A stretch of 55,616 bases of DNA from Azospirillum endophyticum. GTDB lineage: Bacteria; Pseudomonadota; Alphaproteobacteria; Azospirillales; Azospirillaceae. This document shows positions 1 to 11,664 of this stretch, piece after piece. The notes beneath the pieces were generated by a model. That model was given only the letters and a program-made list of their open reading frames with translations. It searched no databases and was not told the origin of the DNA. Both the position numbers and the translations under genes were made by a program. Each line of letters begins with the position of its first letter. Within the stretch, counting starts at the first letter, position 1. Where the stretch lies: positions 1 to 55,616 of the forward strand of contig NZ_JAENHM010000008.1 of NCBI RefSeq assembly GCF_016595245.1, given 5' to 3'.

Positions 1-357
1 GGGCGTGGAAGACGGCGGAGCGGTCCCAAGCTCATCCGCGGCCGGCCAGGGCCAAGGGGTTCGCGGGTGCCCCACCCCCCAGGGCTTCTCTTCTAGCAAA
101 ACTCAAAGACACAAGGGGGCGGCTGGCCAGAGGCCTGGGAAATTCAGTTTGCTCCCCTCACCCCAACCCCTCTCCCGCGAGGGGAGAGGGGCTTTGCTCA
201 ACGCCAGACTGCATGCATTGCTGCAAGCGCGAGATCTGTGCATCCCGTAGCGCCGTCGCGGGGATGACGCAGAGTTCCTTTTATTCCAGAGGCTTGATAT
301 CGCTCTGAGTTGCGTACATCCCCTAGCACCGGGCGGGGGAGGGCACAATTCCGGCCT
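1..357. other. Gene-free stretch downstream of secA
   Basis: No convincing coding region. An open frame runs from base 1 to a TAG at 94-96 and could be the tail of a gene cut off by the window edge, but its basic, proline-rich product is not recognisable. A GC-rich palindromic repeat lies at 155-191 (listed separately). No clear terminator for secA was seen. Confidence 0.5.
155..191. repeat. Extragenic palindromic repeat (CCCTCTCCC-type)
   Basis: Perfect stem of CCCCTCTCCC (167-176) and GGGGAGAGGGG (181-191) around a GCGA loop, preceded by CTCACCCCAA. The same motif recurs in other intergenic regions at 4504-4635, 22512-22700 and, in a looser form, 52963-52994. It looks like a dispersed REP-type element family. 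Confidence 0.6.
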
Positions 358-3105
<2,748 letters not shown>

Positions 3106-3154
3106 GAAAACCTCGGGAGTAAAGCGGAATGTGGGCCAGCCTATCGACGGGTCT

Positions 3155-3183
3155 CACATAGGACTATGGCAAGGTCCTGTCAA
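3155..3183 (-). promoter_or_regulatory. Predicted sigma-70 promoter of secA
   Basis: Read on the minus strand: -35 TTGACA (3178-3183), a 17-base spacer and -10 TATGTG (3155-3160). The start codon of secA is about 50 bases further on. The spacing and the perfect -35 make this a good housekeeping promoter prediction. Confidence 0.6.
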
Positions 3184-3512
3184 CGAGACCGGTCCGGCGG
3201 GCACCCCGTTGCGGCATTTGCGCAAGGGACCCCAGGTGAGGGCCGCCATGACCGTTTGATGAATTCGCGTCCAGAATGCGCCGTGGCGATTGGCTGGCGC
3301 CGGTCGGGGCTGGTATCCCCTGCGCAGGTGCACAGCTATGGGACGGTTGCCACGGGAGCCCTTGCCCCGCGCGGCTCAGCCATGCTTAATCCCCTGCGGA
3401 ATCGGGCGCGGAGCGGCGGATGGCTCCGATGCCGCAGACCATGCGAAACGGGCGCCGGCCCATCGGCCGCCCATGTGTTGCGAAGCATCCGCCGGAAGGA
3501 AACAGACACACC
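3184..3512. other. Intergenic region between secA and the isomerase gene
   Basis: About 330 bases separate the secA promoter from the start of the divergent gene. Apart from GGAAGGAAA just before the isomerase start, I see no gene, strong promoter or structured element. Confidence 0.5.
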
Positions 3513-4484
3513 ATGGTTCAACGAGTGTTCCGCACCGCGCTCCTGTCGGTTGCCGCCTGCGGCATCGCGCTGGCCGCCCATGCCCAGACGCCGGCCCCCG
3601 CCACCCCGGCGCCGGCCGCTCCGGCCCCGGCCGCCGCCGCTCCGGCCACTCCCCCGGCCGCTCCGGCCGATCCGGTGGTCGCCCGCGTCAACGGCGAGGA
3701 ACTGCACAAGTCGGACGTCACCCGCATGGTCTCGCAGCTGCCGCCGCAGGTGCAGCAGATGCCGATCGAGATGATCTATCCGGCGGTGATCGACCAGCTG
3801 GTCAGCGGCAAGCTGGTCTCCTCGGCCGGCTACAAGGCCGGTCTTGCCGACTCGCCCGAGGTGAAGGACGAGATCAAGCGCGCCGAGGAGCGCGCGGTGC
3901 AGCGCGCCTACATCCAGAAGGAAATCAAGGCCCGCGTGACGCCCGAGGCGCTGAACAAGGCCTATCAGGATTACCTGAAGGAGAACCCGGCGCAGGAGGA
4001 GGTCAAGGCCGCCCACATCCTGGTCGAGAAGGAAGACGAGGCCAAGGCCATCATCGCCCAGCTGAAGAAGGGCGGCGATTTCGCCAAGCTGGCCAAGGAG
4101 AAGTCCAAGGATGCCGCCGCCGCGGCCCAGGGCGGCGACCTCGGCTACTTCACCAAGGACGCGATGGTCGAGCCCTTCGCCAACGCCGCCTTCGCCATGA
4201 AGCCGGGCGAGATCAGCAAGGAGCCGGTCAAGACCCAGTTCGGCTATCACATCATCAAGGTCGAGGACAAGCGCACCCAGCCGCAGCCGACGCTTGAGGA
4301 AGTGAAGCCGCAGCTGGAGCAGACCCTGTCGAAGGACATGGTCACCGCCCTGGTCGAAGAGCTGCGCGGCAAGGCGAAGATCGAGACCTTCCAGCTCGAC
4401 GGCTCGCCGATGCCGAAGGAAGAGCCGGCCGCCGCTCCGGCCCCGGCTGCCCCGGCCACTCCGGCGGAGCCGGCGAAGAAGTAA
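3513..4484 (+). CDS. Periplasmic PpiC-type (parvulin) peptidyl-prolyl isomerase
   Basis: Predicted exported foldase of 323 residues catalysing cis-trans isomerisation of prolyl bonds in secreted proteins. The chosen ATG follows a GGAAGGAAA ribosome binding site and starts a signal peptide (VQRVFRTALLSVAACGIALA, cleavage after AHA). A long Ala/Pro linker follows, then a SurA_N/trigger-factor-like helical segment, and a parvulin domain at about residues 165-260 (AAHILVEKEDEAKAI through QFGYHIIKVEDKR). The C-terminus is again Ala/Pro-rich. In-frame translation upstream to 3420 lacks a signal-like start. It lies between secA and argJ, a common order in related genomes. Confidence 0.93.
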   Translation: MVQRVFRTALLSVAACGIALAAHAQTPAPATPAPAAPAPAAAAPATPPAAPADPVVARVNGEELHKSDVTRMVSQLPPQVQQMPIEMIYPAVIDQLVSGKLVSSAGYKAGLADSPEVKDEIKRAEERAVQRAYIQKEIKARVTPEALNKAYQDYLKENPAQEEVKAAHILVEKEDEAKAIIAQLKKGGDFAKLAKEKSKDAAAAAQGGDLGYFTKDAMVEPFANAAFAMKPGEISKEPVKTQFGYHIIKVEDKRTQPQPTLEEVKPQLEQTLSKDMVTALVEELRGKAKIETFQLDGSPMPKEEPAAAPAPAAPATPAEPAKK

Positions 4485-4503
4485 GGAACGGGGGGCGTAT
4501 TGC

Positions 4504-4635
4504 CCCCACCCTAACCCTCCCCCGCACTCGGCCGGCCGAAGGCCGGTCCGATCGCGGGGGAGGGGACTGCCGCCGAACGCTGACAAAGCTCCTCACTCCC
4601 TCCCCCGCCCAGCGGGGGAGGGTCGGGGTCGGGGC
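4504..4635. repeat. Pair of extragenic palindromic repeats
   Basis: Two related units sit in the isomerase-argJ gap. The first (4504-4566) has CCCTCCCCCGC pairing with GCGGGGGAGGGG around an inner palindrome GGCCGGCCGAAGGCCGG. The second (4594-4635) has CTCCCTCCCCCGC pairing with GCGGGGGAGGG. Both resemble the repeats at 155-191 and 22512-22700. They could also attenuate read-through into argJ. Confidence 0.55.
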
Positions 4636-4700
4636 AAGTGCTCACGGTCCGGCAACGCCTCACCACGCCACCACCACTCCCCACCACGGGAATTTCCTTC

Positions 4701-5939
4701 ATGGCCACGACCCTCTCCCCCTTGGCTCCCGCCAGCTTCCCGACGTTGCCGCCCATCGCGGGCGTGCGCATCGCCACGGCGAACAGCGGCATCCGATACA
4801 AGGGCCGCGACGATCTGCTGCTGGCCGTGCTGGATCCCGGCACCGCGGTGGCGGGCGTGCTGACCCGGTCGCTGACCTGCTCGGCCCCGGTGATCTGGTG
4901 CCGCGACAGCCTGCCCAAGGGCTCTGCCCGCGCCGTGGTGGTGAATGCCGGCAACGCCAACGCCTTCACCGGCAAGGCGGGCGACGCCACCGTGCAGGCG
5001 ACCGTCAGCGCCGCTGCCGAACTGGCCGGCTGTGCGCCGGACGAGGTCTATATCGCGTCGACCGGCGTGATCGGCATCCCGCTCGCCGCCGACGCCATCG
5101 GCAAGTGCCTGGCGCCGATGGCGCCGAACCTCAAGGCCGATTCCGCGGCTTGGGAGAAGGCCGCCCGCGCCATCATGACCACCGACACCTTCCCGAAGGG
5201 ATCGGTGCGCACCGCCAGTATCGGCGGAACGACGGTGACCATCGCCGGCTTCGCCAAGGGCTCGGGCATGATCGCGCCGGACATGGCGACGATGCTGGGC
5301 TTCGTCTTCACCGACGCCGCCATCGCCGCCACCGCGCTGCAGGACATGCTGTCGGAATTCACCGAGCGCACCTTCAACGCCGTCACGGTGGACGGCGACA
5401 CCTCGACCAGCGACACGCTGCTGCTGTTCGCGACGGGCAAGGCCGGCAACGCCCCGGTGTCGAGCGCCGATGCCGCCGAGCTGGCGGAGTTCCGCGCGGC
5501 GCTGGAGGATCTGCTGCTCGATCTGGCGCTGCAGGTGGTGCGCGACGGCGAAGGGGCGACCAAGTTCATCGCCATCACCGTGCGCGGTGCCGACAGCGAC
5601 GCCGCCGCCAAGCGGATCGGCATGACAGTGGCGAACTCGCCGCTGGTCAAGACCGCCATCGCCGGCGAGGACGCCAACTGGGGCCGCATCGTCGCCGCCA
5701 TCGGCCGCGCCGGCGAACGCGCCGACCGCGACCTGATCAAGATCACCGTCGGCGGCACCCTGATCTGCGCCGAGGGGATGGAGGTTCCGGGTTACGACGA
5801 GACGCCGGTCACTGCCCACATGAAGGGCAAGGAGGTCGACATCGACATCGATCTCGGCCTGGGCAAGGGGACGGCGAAGGTGTGGACCTGCGACCTGACG
5901 CACGGCTACATCGACATCAACGGCAGCTACCGGAGCTGA
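4701..5939 (+). CDS. argJ: Bifunctional glutamate N-acetyltransferase / amino-acid acetyltransferase ArgJ
   Basis: Arginine biosynthesis: transfers the acetyl group from N-acetylornithine to glutamate, and in bifunctional members also makes N-acetylglutamate from acetyl-CoA. The 412-residue precursor carries the self-cleavage motif APDMATMLGF. The predicted nucleophile is Thr197, which becomes the N-terminus of the beta chain. The conserved NAGNANAFTG and the C-terminal DINGSYRS ending are present. The ATG at 4701 was chosen because family members begin just ahead of the LPPIAGVRIATA segment; the in-frame extension upstream is low-complexity. Whether this copy is mono- or bifunctional cannot be decided from sequence reading. 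Confidence 0.96.
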   Translation: MATTLSPLAPASFPTLPPIAGVRIATANSGIRYKGRDDLLLAVLDPGTAVAGVLTRSLTCSAPVIWCRDSLPKGSARAVVVNAGNANAFTGKAGDATVQATVSAAAELAGCAPDEVYIASTGVIGIPLAADAIGKCLAPMAPNLKADSAAWEKAARAIMTTDTFPKGSVRTASIGGTTVTIAGFAKGSGMIAPDMATMLGFVFTDAAIAATALQDMLSEFTERTFNAVTVDGDTSTSDTLLLFATGKAGNAPVSSADAAELAEFRAALEDLLLDLALQVVRDGEGATKFIAITVRGADSDAAAKRIGMTVANSPLVKTAIAGEDANWGRIVAAIGRAGERADRDLIKITVGGTLICAEGMEVPGYDETPVTAHMKGKEVDIDIDLGLGKGTAKVWTCDLTHGYIDINGSYRS

Positions 5940-5960
5940 CGACTTGGCGGAGCTGACGGT

Positions 5961-6557
5961 TTGACAGGCGGCGGAGCGGAGCCCTGGCCCGGCAGCGTGG
6001 CGACGTCGCGGCTGCTGCTCCGCGCCTTCCGGCATGAGGATGTGCCGAGATTCCTGCCGCTGATCGGCGACTGGGAGGTCGCGCGCTGGCTCGCCCGGGT
6101 CCCGCATCCCTACGGGGCGGATGATGGCCATGGGTGGGTGGAACTGGCGGCGCGGAACTTTGCCGAGCGGGCCGCCCTCAACCTGCTGGCGGTGCGGACC
6201 GATGATGGTGCTCCCATCGGCGGCGTCGGCTTGCAGCTGGACTGCGACCGGGACCGGGAAGCGCCGGGCAGCGCCGAGATCGGCTATTGGGTCGGCACGC
6301 CGTACCATCGCGCCGGCTACGGGCTGGAGATGGTGACCGCCATGCTGGGCGCCGGCTTCGGTCCGCTCGGCCTGCCGCGGATCTGGGCGGCGGCCGATCC
6401 CGACAACCTGCCGTCCCAGGCCTTGCTGCTCAAGGCCGGATTCTGGCAGCGGGGCGAGCGCCGGCAAGAGTTCCCCGCCCGTGGGCGAAGCGTGCCGGCG
6501 CCGTATTTCGAAATCACCGCCACCGAGTGGCCGGCCCGCCAAGAGGGTTCCGCATGA
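5961..6557 (+). CDS. GNAT-family N-acetyltransferase (RimJ/RimL-like)
   Basis: A 198-residue acetyltransferase of the type with the TSRLLLRAF entry strand, the EIGYWVGTPYHRAGYGLEM acetyl-CoA-binding segment (motif A, Q/RxxGxG/A variant) and the NLPSQALLLKAGF motif B. The substrate is unknown: RimJ/L-like enzymes act on protein N-termini or small molecules. The start is TTG at 5961; an in-frame GTG at 5997 is an alternative and would begin just before the conserved region. The gene ends in an ATGA overlap with mutT and starts 21 bases after argJ, so argJ, this gene and mutT are probably co-transcribed. Confidence 0.88.
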   Translation: MTGGGAEPWPGSVATSRLLLRAFRHEDVPRFLPLIGDWEVARWLARVPHPYGADDGHGWVELAARNFAERAALNLLAVRTDDGAPIGGVGLQLDCDRDREAPGSAEIGYWVGTPYHRAGYGLEMVTAMLGAGFGPLGLPRIWAAADPDNLPSQALLLKAGFWQRGERRQEFPARGRSVPAPYFEITATEWPARQEGSA

Positions 6558-6997
6558 CCGCCTGTTTCGATCCCAGTTCAACCCCCGCACCCGGCTCGCT
6601 GCCGGTGCTGCTGGTCGTCGCGGTGGCGCTCGTCGATGCCGACGGGCGCGTGCTGCTGGCCCAGCGTCCGCCCGGCAAGTCGCTGGCCGGCCTGTGGGAA
6701 TTTCCCGGCGGCAAGGTCGATGCCGGGGAGACGCCGGAAGCAGCGCTGGTGCGCGAGCTGAAGGAGGAACTGGGCATCGACACGGCGGCCAGCTGCCTCG
6801 CGCCCTTCACCTTTGCGTCCCACAGCTACGAGCGTTTCCATCTGCTGATGCCGCTCTATGTCTGCCGGGTGTGGGAGGGCGACGTGATGCCGCGGGAAGG
6901 GCAGAAACTCGCCTGGGTCTATCCGAACCGGATGGGCGATTACCCGATGCCGCCGGCCGACGTGCCGCTGGTGGCGATGCTGCGGGATCTGCTATGA
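6554..6997 (+). CDS. mutT: 8-oxo-dGTP diphosphatase MutT (Nudix hydrolase)
   Basis: Sanitises the nucleotide pool by hydrolysing 8-oxo-dGTP to the monophosphate. The 147-residue protein has a perfect Nudix box at about residues 53-75 (GKVDAGETPEAALVRELKEE and following LGI), with the metal-binding REL..EE core, preceded by GLWEFPGG, which is typical of MutT proper. The C-terminal segment with LAWVYP also fits. The start ATG overlaps the stop of the upstream acetyltransferase gene (ATGA), indicating translational coupling. A strong hairpin with a T-run at 7187-7218 probably ends the operon. Confidence 0.93.
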   Translation: MTACFDPSSTPAPGSLPVLLVVAVALVDADGRVLLAQRPPGKSLAGLWEFPGGKVDAGETPEAALVRELKEELGIDTAASCLAPFTFASHSYERFHLLMPLYVCRVWEGDVMPREGQKLAWVYPNRMGDYPMPPADVPLVAMLRDLL

Positions 6998-7052
6998 GTC
7001 GTGATACCGCGCGTTGAAAATCGAGCTGCGCGGCTGTATATTTTTCGGAGGT

Positions 7053-7082
7053 GGCCGGCGGGTGTTCCTGCACCCGCCGGCA
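7053..7082. other. 11-bp stem-loop without T-run
   Basis: GCCGGCGGGTG (7054-7064) pairs perfectly with CACCCGCCGGC (7071-7081) around TTCCTG. No T-run follows on either strand, so it is not a classical terminator. It lies between mutT and the tiny minus-strand ORF, just beyond the stop codon of that ORF. Confidence 0.55.
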
Positions 7083-7093
7083 CGCTCCCGGTG

Positions 7094-7168
7094 TCAGCGA
7101 CGGATCAGGCGGATTTCGATCCGCCATCTTCGCCACTGGAGCACCAGGAAGAACGGCATTTTGCTCAT
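7094..7168 (-). CDS. Possible 24-residue basic peptide
   Basis: A 25-codon ORF on the minus strand: ATG AGC AAA ATG CCG TTC and so on to TGA. It encodes a peptide with a hydrophobic N-terminal half (MPFFLVLQW) and a very basic C-terminal half (RRWRIEIRLIRR). Its ATG is preceded by AAGGAGGAAGGTGGC, one of the strongest ribosome binding sites in the window. It sits between two hairpins (7054-7081 and 7187-7217). It could be a membrane-active small protein, a leader peptide or a chance ORF in an sRNA. No relative is known to me; the ribosome binding site is the main evidence. Confidence 0.45.
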   Translation of the reverse strand: MSKMPFFLVLQWRRWRIEIRLIRR

Positions 7169-7186
7169 GCCACCTTCCTCCTTCTG

Positions 7187-7221
7187 AAACGGCGGATGGA
7201 CCACCCATCCGCCGTTTTCAC
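7187..7221 (+). terminator. Rho-independent terminator after mutT
   Basis: AAACGGCGGATGG (7187-7199) pairs over 13 bases with CCATCCGCCGTTT (7205-7217), loop ACCAC, followed by a further T. The stem is symmetric enough to act on both strands. On the minus strand it lies immediately upstream of the ribosome binding site of the 24-residue ORF. Confidence 0.7.
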
Positions 7222-7374
7222 TTTACACGCAGGCGATGAGAAGGCGCTATGGTTTCACACCAATGCGTGGTGTCGCCGGTGGCGGTCCGACCTTTGTTCC
7301 CGGCCGCGTCCCTTTGCGGCTTTGCCCTGGGGACGATCTGTGCCACATGATGGGTGGTTGAGACGACAAGCCGG

Positions 7375-9327
7375 ATGTCCGGCCCCACTTTCCTGAACCG
7401 CATCGGCGTGGATTCGTTGTTTTCCTACAGCAACCGGGGGGCGCCAGACGACGTCCCCGGTCAACAGCCGGCCACGGCGCTCGACGCGCTGCGGACGGTG
7501 TTCGGCTACGACTCCTTCCGTGGCCAGCAGGCCGACATCATCGACCATGTGGTGCAAGGCGGCGACGCGCTGGTGCTGATGCCGACCGGCGGCGGCAAGT
7601 CGCTGTGCTACCAGATCCCGGCGCTGGTGCGCGACGGGGTGACGGTGGTGGTCTCGCCGCTGATCGCCCTGATGCGCGACCAGGTGACGGCGTTGCGCGA
7701 ACTGGGTGTACGCGCCGCCTTCCTCAACTCCTCCCTCGGGCCGGCCGAGGCGCGGGAGGTCGAGCGGGCGATGGTGCAGGGCGAGATCGACCTTGTCTAT
7801 ATCGCGCCGGAACGGCTGGTGACGCCGCGCTTCCTCGATCTGCTCGACCGCACGAAGTTGGCGTTGTTCGCGCTGGACGAGGCGCATTGCGTGTCGCAAT
7901 GGGGGCACGACTTCCGGCCCGAATATCTGCAGCTGTCGATCCTGCACGAACGCCACCCGATGGTGCCGCGCATCGCGCTGACCGCGACCGCCGACGTGCA
8001 GACCCGGGCCGAGATCAAGGACAAGCTGGGGCTGACCGACGCCCGCGTCTTCCTGTCCAGCTTCGACCGGCCCAACATCACCTACCGCGTGGTGCCGAAG
8101 AAGAGCGAGCGTCAGCAGATGCTGGCCTTCCTGCGCGACAACCATCCGGAAGACGCCGGCATCGTCTATTGCATGTCGCGCAACAAGGTGGAGGAGGTCG
8201 CGGCCTGGCTGAACCAACAGGGCCGCGAGGCTCTGCCCTATCATGCCGGGCTGCCCGCCGAAACGCGCGAGGCCAACCAGGACCGCTTCATCAAGAGCGA
8301 AGGTCTGGTGATGGTCGCCACCGTCGCCTTCGGCATGGGCATCGACAAACCGAACGTCCGCTTCGTCTGCCATCTCGATCCGCCCAAGAGCCTGGAAGCC
8401 TATTACCAGGAGACCGGCCGTGCCGGCCGCGACGGCCTGCCCGCCAACGCCTGGATGGCCTACGGCATGGCCGACGTGGTGATGCTGCGCCAGATGCTGG
8501 AGCAGTCGGAGGCCGGCGACAGCCACCGCCGGGTGGAGCGCGGCAAGCTGGAGGCCTTGCTGGGCTTCTGCGAAACGTCGGACTGCCGCCGGCAGGTGCT
8601 GCTGAACTATTTCAACGAGACGCTGCCGGAGCCCTGCGGCAACTGCGACACCTGCCTGGACCCGGTCGAGACCTGGGACGGCACCGTTGCGGCGCAGAAG
8701 GCGCTGTCGGCGGTCTACCGCACCGGCCAGCGCTATGGCGCCGGGCATCTGATCGACGTGCTGGTCGGCAACGCCACCGAGAAGGTGGTGCAGCAGCAGC
8801 ATGACCGGCTGAAGACCTTCGCCGTCGGCAAGGATCTGACCAAAGCCGAATGGCAGTCGGTCTACCGCCAGCTGGTGGCGACCGGCCTGCTGACCGTCGA
8901 CCTGGAGGGCTATGGCGGCTTCCGCCTGACCGATGCCGGCGTCGCCGTCATCAAGGGCCAGCGGGTGGTCAAGCTGCGCAAGGATCCGGTGCTGGAGCGC
9001 CGCCGCGGCGTCCACGACGCCTTGCGCCGCCACACCGCGCGGGGCGGCGGAACCTCGAGCGGGGAGGGGGTGTCGCGCTCCGGCGCCCGCGGTGCGCTGT
9101 CGGCGGCCGACGACGCGCTGTGGCATGCGCTGAAGGACTGCCGCACGGCGCTGGCGAAGGCGCAGAGCGTGCCGCCCTATGTGATCTTCCACGACAGCAC
9201 GCTGCTGGAGATGGTGGCCCAGCGCCCCCGCGACCACGCCAGCTTCGCCCATCTGCCGGGGGTGGGCGGCCGCAAGCTGGAACGCTACGCCGACGCCTTC
9301 CTGGAGGTGATCCGCCAGCATGGATGA
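7375..9327 (+). CDS. recQ: ATP-dependent DNA helicase RecQ
   Basis: 3'-5' DNA helicase of RecF-pathway recombination and fork repair. Visible elements in order: RecQ motif 0 ([14 protein letters not shown]), Walker [13 protein letters not shown], the DEAH box in [18 protein letters not shown], the C-terminal helicase motif ETGRAGRDG, the RQC zinc cysteines ([18 protein letters not shown]), a winged helix, and a C-terminal HRDC domain ([20 protein letters not shown]). A Gly/Ser-rich linker separates RQC from HRDC. I used ATG 7375 (650 residues); GTG at 7354 is in frame and possible. E. coli RecQ is 609 residues. Confidence 0.96.
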   Translation: MSGPTFLNRIGVDSLFSYSNRGAPDDVPGQQPATALDALRTVFGYDSFRGQQADIIDHVVQGGDALVLMPTGGGKSLCYQIPALVRDGVTVVVSPLIALMRDQVTALRELGVRAAFLNSSLGPAEAREVERAMVQGEIDLVYIAPERLVTPRFLDLLDRTKLALFALDEAHCVSQWGHDFRPEYLQLSILHERHPMVPRIALTATADVQTRAEIKDKLGLTDARVFLSSFDRPNITYRVVPKKSERQQMLAFLRDNHPEDAGIVYCMSRNKVEEVAAWLNQQGREALPYHAGLPAETREANQDRFIKSEGLVMVATVAFGMGIDKPNVRFVCHLDPPKSLEAYYQETGRAGRDGLPANAWMAYGMADVVMLRQMLEQSEAGDSHRRVERGKLEALLGFCETSDCRRQVLLNYFNETLPEPCGNCDTCLDPVETWDGTVAAQKALSAVYRTGQRYGAGHLIDVLVGNATEKVVQQQHDRLKTFAVGKDLTKAEWQSVYRQLVATGLLTVDLEGYGGFRLTDAGVAVIKGQRVVKLRKDPVLERRRGVHDALRRHTARGGGTSSGEGVSRSGARGALSAADDALWHALKDCRTALAKAQSVPPYVIFHDSTLLEMVAQRPRDHASFAHLPGVGGRKLERYADAFLEVIRQHG

Positions 9328-9386
9328 GGCTTTAGGGTGCATGGCAGGTTTGACGGCGGGCGGCCGTTTTTCCTGAAATTCACCGC

Positions 9387-9415
9387 TTGCATCCCGCCAA
9401 GCACATCGCTATGTT
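9387..9415 (+). promoter_or_regulatory. Predicted promoter of tRNA-Thr
   Basis: TTGCAT (9387-9392), 17-base spacer, TATGTT (9410-9415). The predicted mature tRNA 5' end is 16 bases downstream. The SRP RNA gene in this window shows the same TTGCAT-N17 arrangement. Confidence 0.5.
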
Positions 9416-9430
9416 CCGCGCCACGACGAC

Positions 9431-9505
<75 letters not shown>

Positions 9506-9509
9506 CTCT

Positions 9510-9545
9510 AAGGCCCTGAAAGCTAATAGCTTTCGGGGCCTTTCC
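9510..9545 (+). terminator. Terminator after tRNA-Thr
   Basis: AAGGCCCTGAAAGCT pairs with AGCTTTCGGGGCCTTT around AATA, a long GC-rich stem ending in TTT, immediately after the tRNA CCA end. Confidence 0.75.
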
Positions 9546-9925
9546 ATGTTCGGCTCCAGCCGCGTTCTCCACCTGCAGAAGTCGCAATTTTCCACTTGGC
9601 CTTTTTCGACGTTCCGGTGGCGTTCCGGAATGTTCGTCTCAAGGTTGTGCCTTTCGCTTTTTCTGGCGTTTCTCCTGCGCGGCTGTCGCTATGCGATCGT
9701 CGGGCCGAACACAGACGGCGCTCACGACACGGGATGAATGGCCAGTGACGACGGTGCGGCGTAGCCCAGCCAGTACGGAGGCCGGCAGCGCTTTTCTGGA
9801 AGGATGACCAAGGTCGATCCCCCGATGAACTCCACCTCGGCTCTTTGGGAGTGGCCGGAGCTGGTCCGGGAGCAAGTCCCTCCGCGGCGACGTTTCATGC
9901 ACCACCACGTCGCAACGAGGCCGCC
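9546..9925. other. Gene-poor stretch after tRNA-Thr
   Basis: No credible gene in about 380 bases. A 44-codon plus-strand frame (9804-9938) runs into the next small gene, but its ribosome binding site touches the start codon and the product is not recognisable. I saw no integrase remnant or duplicate of the tRNA 3' end. Confidence 0.45.
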
Positions 9926-10156
9926 ATGCTCCAGTTGAACCCGCCGCTTCCTCTCGATACGCCGAAGGGGTCGGCGCTCGCGCATTTCCTGATCGACTAT
10001 GGCGCCGAGCATGACCTGTGCTGGGTTTGCTTCCAGGACGAGACCGGCGAATGCTGGACTTGGCGGAACCGCGAGGTGCGGGCGCCCAAGAACATCACCA
10101 TGGGCCGCCGGACCGAGGAACGCCGCGGCAAGGTCGACCTCCGGGTCGCGGAATAG
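9926..10156 (+). CDS. Small hypothetical protein, 76 residues
   Basis: Encodes a soluble, Trp/Cys-containing protein whose core (DYGAEHDLCWVCFQDETGEC, then WTWRNREVRAP) looks like a compact beta-rich fold with the dipeptide-spaced cysteines WVCF and GECW. The ATG at 9926 was chosen over the in-frame upstream start (9845) because the extension is low-complexity and an ACGAGG site sits 7-8 bases before the ATG. It ends 29 bases before the oppositely oriented chemoreceptor gene ends. I recall no named family. Confidence 0.65.
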   Translation: MLQLNPPLPLDTPKGSALAHFLIDYGAEHDLCWVCFQDETGECWTWRNREVRAPKNITMGRRTEERRGKVDLRVAE

Positions 10157-10185
10157 CGGATCCTGCGGCCGTCCGGTCCACAAGC

Positions 10186-11664
10186 TTACCGGACCAGCAC
10201 CCGTGCCGCCTCCTTCGTGCGTTCCACCGCCCCGGCGACCTGCTGGACCGCGGTGGAGATGGCCGAGATGTTCGAGGTCACCGTCGCCACCGCCGCCGAG
10301 GCGCTCTGCATGTTGGCGGACATGTTGCGAGTGACGGCGCTCTGTTCCTCCACCGCCGACGCGGTGCCGGTGACATGCTCCCGCACCACGGCCACGGCTT
10401 CGCGGATCGCGGTCAGCGCACCGGCGACTTCGGTCGAGGTGGACTGGATGCCCTCGATCTCGGCCGAAATCTGCTCGGTCGCCTTGCCCGCCTGATTGGC
10501 GAGGTTCTTCACCTCCGAGGCGACGACGGCAAAGCCCTTCCCCGCTTCGCCAGCGCGGGCGGCTTCGATGGTGGCGTTCAAGGCCAGCAGGTTGATCTGG
10601 CCGGCGATGCTGTTGATCAGCCCGACGATGCCATTCATCGCCTGGGCGGCGGCGGCCAGCCGGTCGGTGCTTTCCGCCACCGCGACCGTGCGGTCGAAGG
10701 CGCCGTCGGTGGCACTGCGGGCACGCGTCATGCTTTGCGAGATCTCGCCGATCGAGGCGACCAACTCCTCTGCGCTCGCCGCCACCGCCTGGACGCTGGC
10801 GGAGGTGGAGCCGGCGGCAGTGTTCGCCGAGCCGGCCTCGTCCATCGACAGATGGACCGCCTGGTCGACCTCGCCGAAATTCTTGTCGATCATCTCTTTG
10901 AGGTTGCTCAGCAGCGCGACCTGGGCAGTGACATCCATCGCGAATTTGACGACCTTCGTCACGCGCCCCTTCTGATCGAGAATCGGGTTGTAGGAGCCCT
11001 CGATCCAGACTGGCTTTCCGGAATTGCCGATCCGCTTGTATTGTGCCGCCTGGAACTCGCCGCGGCGCAAGGTGTCCCAGAAGCGGGCGTATTCTACGCT
11101 GTCGCGATATGCGGGTTCGACGAACATGTCGTGGCGCTTGCCGACCACCTCGTCCAGCCGATATCCCATCACCTTGAGGAAGTTGTCGTTCGCCTTGGTG
11201 ATGACGCCGTCCGTGGTGAACTCGATCACCGCCTGCGAGCGGTTGATCGCGGCGATCTGCGAAGAATAGTCGAGGTTTTCGAGTCGCTCCTTGGCATCGG
11301 CCCATTCAACGACGAAGCCGATGCGTTGGCCGTTCTCCTCCAGCGGCGTAACCAGCAGGTCGAACTGGTGGCCGCCGACCTTGATGGTGGCGCCATGGGG
11401 CTTGGTCAGGGCGGACAGCAATCCACGCTGGTGGGCCGGGTTCTTGTGGAAGACGTCGATGTTGCTGCCGACCAGATGATCGACGTTCAGCCGGGGCAGT
11501 TCCTTGCGCAGGTCGCCTTCGACCTCCCGCAGCAGCGTGACCACGGATGGATTGACATGGACGATCGTCAGGTTTTCGTCCGTCACCATCACCTTGGACC
11601 GCAAGGCATCCAATGCCGCCATCTTGCGTCCAAGCGCTCGATTGATCTTTTTCCGCCAGAACAC
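10186..11664 (-). CDS. Cytosolic methyl-accepting chemotaxis protein with two PAS domains
   Basis: 492-residue chemoreceptor without transmembrane segments. The first PAS domain is at about residues 10-130 (KVMVTDENLTIVHVNPSVV). The second, at about 140-265, has RSQAVIEFTTDGVI and GYRLDEVVGKRH, then the PAC motif VVKFAMDVTAQ. The C-terminal signalling domain contains the hairpin tip [20 protein letters not shown]. Such receptors sense intracellular redox, oxygen or ligand and signal to CheA/CheW. The GTG start at 11664 is preceded by GGAGAGGGGGG on its strand; the upstream in-frame ATG (11727) lacks a ribosome binding site. A perfect 18-base palindrome lies about 75 bases upstream. No CheR-binding pentapeptide is seen at the C-terminus. 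Confidence 0.94.
   Translation of the reverse strand: MFWRKKINRALGRKMAALDALRSKVMVTDENLTIVHVNPSVVTLLREVEGDLRKELPRLNVDHLVGSNIDVFHKNPAHQRGLLSALTKPHGATIKVGGHQFDLLVTPLEENGQRIGFVVEWADAKERLENLDYSSQIAAINRSQAVIEFTTDGVITKANDNFLKVMGYRLDEVVGKRHDMFVEPAYRDSVEYARFWDTLRRGEFQAAQYKRIGNSGKPVWIEGSYNPILDQKGRVTKVVKFAMDVTAQVALLSNLKEMIDKNFGEVDQAVHLSMDEAGSANTAAGSTSASVQAVAASAEELVASIGEISQSMTRARSATDGAFDRTVAVAESTDRLAAAAQAMNGIVGLINSIAGQINLLALNATIEAARAGEAGKGFAVVASEVKNLANQAGKATEQISAEIEGIQSTSTEVAGALTAIREAVAVVREHVTGTASAVEEQSAVTRNMSANMQSASAAVATVTSNISAISTAVQQVAGAVERTKEAARVLVR

Noticed and set aside
7053..7082. Second terminator of mutT
   Set aside because: The stem is strong but has no T-run on either strand; a better terminator lies at 7187-7221.
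9804..9938. 44-codon plus-strand ORF overlapping the 76-residue gene
   Set aside because: The purine stretch touches the ATG, the product is unordered (HHH, PPRRR runs), and the neighbouring frame is better supported.
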